Shown here piece after piece: positions 7,335-12,786 of a stretch of DNA of 12,786 bases. This DNA is from JALZOC01 sp035758845. Lineage in GTDB: Bacteria; Acidobacteriota; Vicinamibacteria; Vicinamibacterales; 2-12-FULL-66-21. Location: assembly GCA_035758845.1 (NCBI GenBank), contig DASTVZ010000042.1, positions 1 through 12,786 of the forward strand. Direction: 5' to 3'. The translations under genes were made by a program, and so were the position numbers. The notes beneath the pieces are model-generated. The model was not told the DNA's origin, searched no databases, and saw only the letters and a program-made list of their open reading frames with translations. Every line of letters starts with the position of its first letter. Position 1 is the stretch's first letter.

Positions 7335-7369
7335 GGCGGAGCCGCACGTCCTGCCACAATGCAGGCGGT

Positions 7370-7400
7370 AGAGGGGCAGCGACGCTGTCCCTCTTTTTTT
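7370..7400 (+). terminator. Intrinsic terminator after the EF-hand gene
   Basis: An 11-base-pair stem (AGAGGGGCAGC with GCTGTCCCTCT, one G-T pair) closes a three-base loop. It is followed at once by a run of seven T (7394-7400). It begins 36 bases after the stop codon and separates this gene from the htrA operon. Confidence 0.9.
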
Positions 7401-7460
7401 GTCTGAGATCGTTCGCGGGCACGCCGCACGCTGATACAGTCGTAAAACAAATTTTGCCGG

Positions 7461-7467
7461 GGGAGGA
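7461..7467 (+). promoter_or_regulatory. Ribosome-binding site pointing to a TTG start for the HtrA gene
   Basis: GGGAGGA lies seven bases before the in-frame TTG at 7475. It lies 16 bases before the ATG at 7484, which is too far for efficient initiation. The spacing therefore favours the TTG, adding three residues to the N-terminus. Confidence 0.65.
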
Positions 7468-7474
7468 TCTCTCT

Positions 7475-9511
7475 TTGAGCATTATGTCCGGGCGGCGCCT
7501 GCTGCGACGCGCTGCCATTGTTGCGGGTCTTGCGGTCTGCGTGCCCGTTTCAGGCCAACAGCGTTCGCCATCCGATTCGACCATCCGCGACGCGCTCGCG
7601 AAAATCTCACCGAGTCTCGTTCGAATCCACGTCGTCACCTACAGCTACGAAGAGGGGCGCGAAGTCAAACGGGAGGCGTCCGGCAGCGGCACGATCATCT
7701 CGGTCGAAGGCCACGTCCTGACCAATCATCATGTCGCGGGACGCACGCGTACGCTCGTGTGCACGCTTGCGGATCGTGAAGAGATCGCCGCCGACCTCGT
7801 GGGCACCGATCCCTTGTCGGACATCGCGATTATCAAGCTTCGTCCCGAGAAGCCGCGCACCTTCCCGGCGGCGCGTTTCGGCGACGTCTCGAAGCTGAAG
7901 GTCGGCGATCCGGTGATGGCTCTCGGCAGCCCGCTCGCGCTTTCACAGTCGGTGACGATGGGCATTGTGAGCAACACCGAGATGATCATGCCGGGAATGT
8001 TCTGGCCGTTCAATCGCATGACGCTCGAAGGAGAGGACGTCGGATCGATCGTGCGGTGGATCGGACACGATGCCGCGATCTTCGGTGGCAATTCCGGTGG
8101 ACCGCTCGTGAACCTGTCGGGGGAGATCGTCGGCGTCAATGAAATCAGCATGGGACTCGCGGGAGCCATTCCAAGCGATCTCGCGCAGGAAGTGGCGACG
8201 GCGCTGATGCGGGACGGCAAAGTACGACGGGCCTGGATTGGACTCGACGTTCAGCCGCTGCTGAAGTCATCCGCCGTGCGGCGAGGCGCGCTGGTTGGCG
8301 GCTCGGTCGAAGGCTCCCCGGCGGCCGCCGCAGGGTTTATCCCCGGTGACGTCCTCATCAAGCTCGACGGCCGAGATGTCAACGTGAGGTTCGCCGAGGA
8401 AGTGCCGCTGTTCAATCAATCGGTCATGCGTCTCCCCATCGGCAAATCCGTGACCGCCAGCGTTCTCCGCGGTGGCGTCGAACGTACGCTCGCGCTCGTC
8501 GCTGAAGAGCGTGAGAGTGTGGAGGCACCGGTCGAGGAGGTGCCGGGCCTGGGTATCACCGCGTCGAATCTGACGAGATGGGCCGCCAAGGAGCTGCGCC
8601 GAGCGGATCGCAAGGGGGTCCGGGTGAACGGCGTCCGGCCGGGCGGACCCGCGGACGATGCGAAACCTGCCCTGGCAGAAGACGACGTGATCGTTGCGAT
8701 CGAGGGAAAAGCCGTTGGTGACGTCCGTGCGCTTCAGCAACAAATCGATCGCGTCACTGGTGGCAGTAAACAGGCAGTCAAGGCACTCCTGACATTCGAG
8801 CGCAGAGACGAACGCCTGCTCACCGTCGTCGAGGTCGGCCGCGCGGTTCTCGAAGATCCAGGCCTCGAAGCGCGCAAGGCATGGGTACCCGTGAGCGTGC
8901 AGGTTTTGACGCGTGAGCTGGCCGAGAAAGTTGGCGTTCCCGACGTCCCCGGTGTGCGTGTGACGCGTGTGTTCGCCGACGGAGCCGGCTCGGGGCTGAA
9001 CGTCGGCGACATCATCACCGCGGTCGATGGAACACCGGTTGAGGCGTCGCAGCCGTCGGATGCTGATCTCTTCGCGACGATGATCCGTCAGTATCGCATC
9101 GGGTCGACCGTCGAGCTGTCGGTCCGCCGCGGCGCGCAAGAGCAGCAACTGGCGATCAAACTGGCTGCTTCACCGCGGCTGCCGCGCGAGATGAAAAAAT
9201 ATGAGGATCGCGATTTCGAGTTCCGCGTTCGCGATCTCGCCGCCGCCGACCGCGCCACATCCGCGATGCCGGAGACGCAGCCGGGAGTGCTCGTTGAGGC
9301 CGTGCGAGAGGGAGGATGGGCCGCGCTCAGTCACCTTGCGGATGGCGACATCATCCTGGCAATCGATGGCGATACGGTCGCGGACGTGACGGCGGTTCAG
9401 CAGAAGATGGAACGTGTCGCTCGCGACAAGCCGCCGTCTGTGGTGATGAAAGTGCGGCGTGGAATCAGAACGTTTTTCGTCGAACTTCAGACTGGGTGGA
9501 AACGCAATTGA
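7475..9511 (+). CDS. HtrA/DegP-type exported serine protease with about four PDZ-like domains
   Basis: A 678-residue S1C-type protease expected in the periplasm, where the family degrades or refolds damaged proteins. The signal peptide ends near VSGQQ (residue 28). The trypsin-like domain covers about 36-250. Its triad is intact: His86 (LTNHHVAG), Asp116 (LSDIAIIKL) and Ser207 (GGNSGGPLV). PDZ-like units follow: about 258-342 (GGSVEGSPAAAAGFIPGDVLIKLDG), 355-455 (VNGVRPGGPADDA, then EDDVIVAIEG), 470-565 (VTRVFADGAGSGLNVGDIITAVDG) and 580-672 (VEAVREGGWAALSHLADGDIILAIDG). DegP has two, so this protein is long for the family. The start is TTG 7475, from the ribosome-binding site; ATG 7484 is the alternative. 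The frame stays open back to 7193, but that part overlaps the EF-hand gene and its terminator and is not coding. The stop overlaps the start of the next gene by four bases. Confidence 0.93.
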   Translation: MSIMSGRRLLRRAAIVAGLAVCVPVSGQQRSPSDSTIRDALAKISPSLVRIHVVTYSYEEGREVKREASGSGTIISVEGHVLTNHHVAGRTRTLVCTLADREEIAADLVGTDPLSDIAIIKLRPEKPRTFPAARFGDVSKLKVGDPVMALGSPLALSQSVTMGIVSNTEMIMPGMFWPFNRMTLEGEDVGSIVRWIGHDAAIFGGNSGGPLVNLSGEIVGVNEISMGLAGAIPSDLAQEVATALMRDGKVRRAWIGLDVQPLLKSSAVRRGALVGGSVEGSPAAAAGFIPGDVLIKLDGRDVNVRFAEEVPLFNQSVMRLPIGKSVTASVLRGGVERTLALVAEERESVEAPVEEVPGLGITASNLTRWAAKELRRADRKGVRVNGVRPGGPADDAKPALAEDDVIVAIEGKAVGDVRALQQQIDRVTGGSKQAVKALLTFERRDERLLTVVEVGRAVLEDPGLEARKAWVPVSVQVLTRELAEKVGVPDVPGVRVTRVFADGAGSGLNVGDIITAVDGTPVEASQPSDADLFATMIRQYRIGSTVELSVRRGAQEQQLAIKLAASPRLPREMKKYEDRDFEFRVRDLAAADRATSAMPETQPGVLVEAVREGGWAALSHLADGDIILAIDGDTVADVTAVQQKMERVARDKPPSVVMKVRRGIRTFFVELQTGWKRN

Positions 9512-10314
9512 GATCCAGACTTGCCGCGTCCGTACTTGCGTCCGTGCTGCTCGTGTCCTCGAGCGCCGGCGCGCAAGAGAGCCGAGCCGCTGCCCGGGAC
9601 CTCGTGAAGAAATGGCAGGACGCCATCGTCAACGTGCGGGTTGTCGTCAAGATGCGGATGTCGATGGGCGGTCGCGAAGTGCAATCGAACGACGACACGA
9701 TCGAGGCGGTCGGCACCGTCATCGATCCAGGCGGCTTGACGGTCGTCTCTCTCAGCTCGATCAATCCCGGACCGATGATGACGAAGTTGATGTCGAGCAG
9801 CACCGGCGGTGGTCAAAACATCGACATCGCGAGTGAGCCGACCGATCTGAAGATCCGTCTTGCAGACGGCCGGGAGCTCCAGTCCACGATCGTGCTGCGG
9901 GACGAGGATCTGAATCTCGCCTTCATCCGGCCAGTCAATCCGCCGGCGAAACCGCTGGTTGCGGTGAATCTTGCCGACGGCGGACAACCGGCGCTCCTCG
10001 ATCAAGTGGTCGTATTCGGGCGGCTCGGTCGTGTCGGCGGGTGGGCGCCGTCGGCGGCGCTGCGCGACATTGGTGGAATAGTCCTCAAGCCCCGGACGTT
10101 TTACGTATTGGCGGGGGAGTCGGCCGGAATTGGAACGCCCGCTTTTCTGCCGAACGGAAAGGTTGTCGGTATCCTGACCGTCAGGCAGGTCGCCAACGAT
10201 CGCCCGAGCGCCTTTGCAACGATGAGCGGCGCCGAAGGCCTCGGTCTCTTGCCGGTGATCCTGCCTGCTGACGACGTACTCGATATCGCGAAACAAGCGA
10301 CGGAGAAACGATAA
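9508..10314 (+). CDS. Exported trypsin-fold pseudoprotease, translationally coupled to HtrA
   Basis: The product is 268 residues. A signal peptide covers 1-22 (LAASVLASVLLVSSSAGAQE). The rest lines up by eye with the protease domain of the upstream HtrA, but without the catalytic residues. The strand-turn GTVIDPGGLTVVSLSSINP (69-87) matches GTIISVEGHVLTNHHVAG, with Ser83 where the catalytic His should be. RDEDLNLAFIRP (131-142) matches PLSDIAIIKL, with Asn136 in place of Asp. SAGIGTPAFLPNGKVVGI (205-222) matches GGNSGGPLVNLSGEIVGV, with Ile208 in place of Ser. No PDZ domain follows. The start is TTG 9508, overlapping the HtrA stop as TTGA, with GGTGGA at 9495-9500 seven bases upstream; there is no in-frame ATG before the signal peptide. 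The next gene overlaps its stop by one base. It is probably a non-catalytic partner or regulator of the protease. The alignment was made by eye, so the fold is inferred. Confidence 0.85.
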   Translation: MRSRLAASVLASVLLVSSSAGAQESRAAARDLVKKWQDAIVNVRVVVKMRMSMGGREVQSNDDTIEAVGTVIDPGGLTVVSLSSINPGPMMTKLMSSSTGGGQNIDIASEPTDLKIRLADGRELQSTIVLRDEDLNLAFIRPVNPPAKPLVAVNLADGGQPALLDQVVVFGRLGRVGGWAPSAALRDIGGIVLKPRTFYVLAGESAGIGTPAFLPNGKVVGILTVRQVANDRPSAFATMSGAEGLGLLPVILPADDVLDIAKQATEKR

Positions 10315-10721
10315 TGCGCACCGGTGAAACATTCGAAGTGACGAAGACTGACGAGGAGTGGCGGAAGCAGTTGACGCCCGAGCAGTACCACATCCTTCGC
10401 GAACATGGCACCGAACGGCCGGGCACGTGTGCGCTGCTCCACGAGAAGCGGCGCGGCACGTTCACGTGTGTTGGCTGCGGCCAGGCATTGTTCAAGTCCG
10501 GGCCGAAGTTCGAAAGCGGCACTGGGTGGCCAAGCTTCTTCGAGCCGCTACCGGGTTCCGTCGGCACATCGACCGATCGCAGCTATTTCATGACGCGCAC
10601 CGAGGTGCACTGTGGTCGCTGCGGCGGACATCTCGGACACGTGTTCGAAGACGGTCCGCCGCCGACCGGCTTGCGCTACTGCATCAATGGGGTCGTGCTG
10701 GATTTCAAGCCGGAGGACTAG
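10314..10721 (+). CDS. msrB: Peptide methionine-(R)-S-oxide reductase MsrB
   Basis: A 135-residue enzyme that reduces methionine R-sulfoxide in oxidised proteins, normally recycled by thioredoxin. The structural zinc site is present as two CxxC pairs, Cys52/Cys55 (CVGCG) and Cys100/Cys103 (CGRCG). The core motif SGTGWPSFFEP (68-78) and HLGHVFEDGPPPTGLRYCINGVVLDF (106-131) are family signatures, with catalytic Cys123 in RYCIN. In many MsrB proteins a resolving cysteine sits at the first variable position of SGxGW; here it is Thr70. Recycling must use another cysteine (Cys39 is the only other one) or direct attack by thioredoxin. There is no signal peptide, so it should be cytosolic, unlike the two exported proteins before it. 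The ATG overlaps the previous stop (TAATG) and GGAG at 10302 provides the ribosome-binding site. It is the last gene of the operon. Confidence 0.97.
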   Translation: MRTGETFEVTKTDEEWRKQLTPEQYHILREHGTERPGTCALLHEKRRGTFTCVGCGQALFKSGPKFESGTGWPSFFEPLPGSVGTSTDRSYFMTRTEVHCGRCGGHLGHVFEDGPPPTGLRYCINGVVLDFKPED

Positions 10722-10845
10722 CATCAATCAACGGTAGTCACTGTCGCGGCCAACAGGAGAAACGGGAGATGAATTTGCTCCCGTTTCTCTCGTTTCTCCT
10801 GTTTTTGTTGGCCAGGAATGCAGCGTGACAGTGGTGGCGTTGATG
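10722..10845. repeat. Long imperfect inverted repeat between convergent genes
   Basis: Matching segments run outside in: CATCAA (10722-10727) with TTGATG (10840-10845); CACTGTC (10739-10745) with GACAGTG (10827-10833); GGCCAACA (10748-10755) with TGTTGGCC (10806-10813); and GAGAAACGGGAG (10757-10768) with CTCCCGTTTCTC (10778-10789). The right arm is longer than the left because it repeats CGTTTCTC. The whole 145-base gap between msrB and the zinc-ribbon gene is almost filled by this structure. It could be a terminator for both genes or a relic of a small palindromic element. Confidence 0.85.
10757..10789. terminator. Probable bidirectional terminator hairpin
   Basis: A perfect 12-base-pair stem closes a nine-base loop (10769-10777) between two converging genes. 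On the plus strand a short T run (10802-10806) lies 12 bases after the stem, or directly after the alternative 11-base stem (10754-10764 with 10791-10801). A T run at the minus-strand exit is not evident, so termination in that direction is less certain. Confidence 0.6.
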
Positions 10846-10866
10846 GGTCCGCAGGTCGTATCGCCT

Positions 10867-11589
10867 CTAGTCATCTTTCAGCAGGCGCCGAATTTCAAGA
10901 AGGGTATCGCTGAGCGCGGAACGGTGTTGCCATTCAGAAATATGTGAGCGCGATTCGATCTCGCTCCTCAGCTGGGCGAGCCGATGTCGCTCTTCCTCGA
11001 GATCCTCTTTCTCGCGCTGTCGCGCGCGATCGAGCCCGCCTTCCATGATGAACGTGGCAATCGCATGGAGTTCGCGGCTGTCGAGAAATGCTCCGTGTCC
11101 TCGGCACACATCGATGACCGTTCCAGAAACCCGTCCAAAATTCACGCGGTTCATCATCTTGCCGCAGACGACACAGGGGCGATAGCGCACGGAAGACTGT
11201 TGCGGCGGATCTGACGCCGCAGATCTCGGCCGCGCGAGCACAGAGGCACGCGCTTCGCGATCGGCGCAAATGCGCTCGAACTCGTTCGATCCAATCCACA
11301 CACCATCGCAACGGCGACACTCGAGCAGCGCGATGTCGCCGAGCGTGATCCGCTCCAGATCGCCCCGGCATCCCGGGCAGGTGCTCGAGGACGCTCCCGG
11401 CGACGTTTTGGCGAAACGAGTGCCGCATTTCGGGCAGAACGCAGAACCCGCGAACATGAGGGCAAAGCAGTGCGGGCAGCTGATCGTGGCCAGACGGGCG
11501 CGGCAATAGGGACACCGCGCCGCCGGCGGGTCGGCCGCAGCACCGCAGTTCGGACAGTGAAGCGATTGAACGTCCGCCATGCCGCTCAT
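10867..11589 (-). CDS. Multi-zinc-ribbon protein with two TFIIB-type zinc ribbons and a coiled-coil tail
   Basis: The product is 240 residues. The N-terminal 60 residues carry four CxxC knuckles (Cys12/15, 26/29, 38/41, 52/55), enough for two zinc ribbons. Two zf-TFIIB-like units follow. The first is at 71-108 (CPGC, then CRRCDGVWIGSNEFERI). The second is at 139-178 (CVVCGKMMNRVNFG, then VCRGHGAFLDSRELHAI), where a CxxH pair (Cys162/His165) replaces the last CxxC. Residues 186-215 are charged and probably a coiled coil (REKEDLEEERHRLAQL). There is no signal or membrane segment. Such proteins bind zinc and often bind other proteins or nucleic acid, but no exact role can be given. The start is ATG 11589; ATG 11580 is three codons in, and neither has a good ribosome-binding site. 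The frame stays open to 12741, antisense to the SPFH gene, and that part is not counted. It is divergent from the SPFH gene, 93 bases apart. Confidence 0.88.
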   Translation of the reverse strand: MSGMADVQSLHCPNCGAAADPPAARCPYCRARLATISCPHCFALMFAGSAFCPKCGTRFAKTSPGASSSTCPGCRGDLERITLGDIALLECRRCDGVWIGSNEFERICADREARASVLARPRSAASDPPQQSSVRYRPCVVCGKMMNRVNFGRVSGTVIDVCRGHGAFLDSRELHAIATFIMEGGLDRARQREKEDLEEERHRLAQLRSEIESRSHISEWQHRSALSDTLLEIRRLLKDD

Positions 11590-11599
11590 AGAATAGTAC

Positions 11600-11668
11600 A
11601 AAGGGAAAAGGGAGAAGGGAAAAGGCACAAGGCTTTTTTCTTTCCTTCTCCCCGTCCCTTTTCCCTTT
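11600..11668. repeat. Polypurine/polypyrimidine inverted repeat in a divergent promoter region
   Basis: The outer 14 bases AAAGGGAAAAGGGA (11600-11613) are the exact reverse complement of 11655-11668. An inner match GGAGAAGG (11611-11618) with CCTTCTCC (11644-11651) is possible in part. One strand is almost all purine on the left arm and all pyrimidine on the right. It occupies most of the 93 bases between the two start codons, ending two bases before the ribosome-binding site of the SPFH gene (AGGAG, 11671-11675). A T run (11666-11670) follows the arm on the plus strand, so the structure could act as an attenuator. Confidence 0.8.
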
Positions 11669-11682
11669 TTAGGAGTGTGCCG

Positions 11683-12729
11683 ATGGGTCTGATGGATTTC
11701 ATCAAGGGCGAGCTGATCGATGTCATCGAATGGACCGACGACTCGCGCGATACGCTGTCGTACCGGTTTCCCGATGAAGACAAGGCGATCAAGAACGGCG
11801 CGCAGCTGATCGTTCGCGAGTCGCAGATCGTTCAGTTCGTGTACCTCGGCGAGTTCGGCGACACGTTCGGTCCGGGAAAACATACGCTCACCACCGACAA
11901 CATTCCGGTGCTGACCAAACTGAAGTCGTGGAAGTACGGCTTCAATTCGCCGTTCAAAGCGGACGTCTATTACGTCACGACGCGTTTGTTCACCGGCAAC
12001 AAATGGGGAACCGCCAATCCGATCATGATGCGCGACGACGATCTGGGGATCGTGCGGGCGCGCGCGTTCGGCACCTACGACTTCAAGATCACTGAGCCCA
12101 AGCTGTTCCTCAAGGAAGTGGCCGGTTCGGATCAAAACTTCAGGCTCGACGAGTTCGCCGACACGATGCGGTCGCGGATCGTCAGCATCTTTGCCGACGC
12201 ACTGGCTTCCGCCAAAGTTCCGGTCTTTGATGTGGCCAGCCGGTACAGCGAACTTGGCGAGGCGCTGCTTCCGCTCATCAACCCGGTGGTCGCGGCGAAG
12301 TACGGTTTGCAGATCACCAGCTTCATCATCGAGAACGTGTCGGTGCCGCCGGAGGTCGAACAGGCGGTCGACAAGCGGTCGAGCATGGCGGCGGTCGGAA
12401 ACCTGAACGACTACGTCAAGTTCCAGATGGCGCAGGGCATGGAGAAGGGCGGCAGCTCGGGCGGCATGGCGACCGAGCTCGCCGTGGGGCTGTCGATCGC
12501 GCAGCAGATCATGCAGCAGCAGGGCATGCCCGCGGGCGCCGCCGCGAGCGCCGCCACGACCGCCGTGGCGCTGCCGGATCTGCTCTCGCCGGCCGATGTG
12601 GCCAAGACGCTCGGCGTTTCTGAAGCTGACGTCATGGCGATCGTCCAGTCCGGCGAGCTCGCGGCCAAGAAGATCGGGACGACGTACCGGATCAAGCGCA
12701 GCGCGCTCGACGAATACCTCGCGCGGTGA
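11683..12729 (+). CDS. SPFH-domain protein (YdjI-like) with a C-terminal excisionase-type helix-turn-helix
   Basis: The product is 348 residues. Residues 1-235 form an SPFH/band-7-like domain of the YdjI ('virion core protein') type: MGLMDFIKGELIDVIEW at the start, LIVRESQIVQFVYLGEFGDTFGPGKHTL (42-69), a helical stretch near 155-195, and a region ending in IIENVSVPPEVEQAVDKR (215-232). SPFH proteins gather in membrane microdomains or scaffold stress responses. Residues 236-296 are Gln/Gly/Ala-rich and likely flexible. Residues 299-348 (DLLSPADVAKTLGVSEADV, then SGELAAKKIGTTYRIKRSALDEYL) match the MerR-like fold used by excisionase-family DNA-binding domains. In Bacillus, YdjI helps bring PspA to the membrane; a similar role is inferred, not shown. 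The start at 11683 has AGGAG seven bases upstream. The next gene begins ten bases after the stop, which suggests an operon with a zinc-ribbon protein. Confidence 0.9.
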   Translation: MGLMDFIKGELIDVIEWTDDSRDTLSYRFPDEDKAIKNGAQLIVRESQIVQFVYLGEFGDTFGPGKHTLTTDNIPVLTKLKSWKYGFNSPFKADVYYVTTRLFTGNKWGTANPIMMRDDDLGIVRARAFGTYDFKITEPKLFLKEVAGSDQNFRLDEFADTMRSRIVSIFADALASAKVPVFDVASRYSELGEALLPLINPVVAAKYGLQITSFIIENVSVPPEVEQAVDKRSSMAAVGNLNDYVKFQMAQGMEKGGSSGGMATELAVGLSIAQQIMQQQGMPAGAAASAATTAVALPDLLSPADVAKTLGVSEADVMAIVQSGELAAKKIGTTYRIKRSALDEYLAR

Positions 12730-12739
12730 GCCTGCCTGC

Positions 12740-12786
12740 ATGGCCGATATCGCCGCTCTCGAGAAGTACCCCTGCGCCGCCTGCGG
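12740..12786 (+). CDS. Start of a zinc-ribbon protein, probably YdjG-like (cut by window edge)
   Basis: Only 15 full codons are visible, reading MADIAALEKYPCAAC and then the first bases of Gly. The CxxCG knuckle near the N-terminus and the position ten bases after an SPFH gene match the zinc-ribbon proteins found beside YdjI-type SPFH genes. In Bacillus, YdjG combines such a ribbon with membrane segments. The ribosome-binding site is weak (GGTGAG overlaps the previous stop), which fits coupled translation. The identification rests on context and a few residues only. Confidence 0.6.
   Translation, partial: MADIAALEKYPCAAC

Noticed and set aside
7193..7474. In-frame upstream extension of the HtrA gene
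   Set aside because: It overlaps the EF-hand gene and crosses a strong terminator. The ribosome-binding site and signal peptide place the start at 7475 or 7484.
11590..12741. Long open minus-strand frame that would extend the zinc-ribbon protein to 624 residues
   Set aside because: It is antisense to a well-supported SPFH gene, its residues are low-complexity Arg/Asp/His/Leu typical of reverse frames in GC-rich DNA, and the zinc-ribbon pattern begins only after 11589.
1..12786. Search for CRISPR arrays, transposases, integrases, tRNA genes and toxin-antitoxin pairs
   Set aside because: No regularly spaced short repeats, no transposase or recombinase motifs and no tRNA-like cloverleaf were seen. 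The excisionase-like domain is part of an SPFH protein and is not evidence of a mobile element.

Overview
The window is GC-rich, densely coded and chromosomal in character. It holds ten genes, two of them cut by the window edges. I see no tRNA, rRNA, insertion sequence, phage gene or CRISPR array. Several features would fit a soil Acidobacteriota of the Vicinamibacteria type or a similar GC-rich Gram-negative: secreted metallopeptidases, an HtrA-type protease with extra PDZ domains, secreted EF-hand proteins, and intergenic repeats with a GGGGGCGAAGCCCCC-like core. That placement comes from gene content and memory, not from a marker gene, so treat it as tentative.

Layout. 1-1664 (-) is an exported oligoendopeptidase F that runs off the left edge. 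A stand-alone response-regulator receiver protein is divergent from it (1722-2132, +). A conserved protein of unknown function (2175-2735, -) follows. At 2835-3758 (+) a VOC metalloenzyme domain is fused in frame to a helical domain, and a MATE efflux transporter follows 24 bases later (3783-5255, +). A membrane-anchored YpfJ-type zinc metallopeptidase (5351-6205, +) precedes a secreted four-EF-hand protein with a 76-residue tandem duplication (6384-7334, +). The gap between those two carries a 47-base direct repeat, and each copy includes the ribosome-binding site of the EF-hand gene. A clear intrinsic terminator ends that gene at about 7400.

The tightest unit is a three-gene operon at 7475-10721 (+). 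It encodes an HtrA-type serine protease with about four PDZ-like domains, an exported trypsin-fold protein that has lost all three catalytic residues, and methionine sulfoxide reductase B. The first two genes appear to start at TTG. The joins are TTGA and TAATG overlaps, which indicates translational coupling. The set looks like a protein-quality-control and oxidative-damage unit in which the middle protein may be a non-catalytic partner of the protease.

The right end holds a zinc-ribbon protein (10867-11589, -), divergent from an SPFH-domain protein (11683-12729, +) with an excisionase-like helix-turn-helix at its C-terminus. The SPFH gene is followed by the start of another zinc-ribbon protein (12740 onward). 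This resembles the Bacillus YdjG/YdjI neighbourhood of membrane-stress proteins. Two purine/pyrimidine-rich inverted repeats flank the zinc-ribbon gene. One is probably a bidirectional terminator. The other lies unexpectedly in the divergent promoter region.

The best candidates for something undescribed are the HtrA plus pseudoprotease pair, the SPFH-HTH/zinc-ribbon module, and the repeated ribosome-binding-site element ahead of the EF-hand gene. None is a proven new system from sequence alone.
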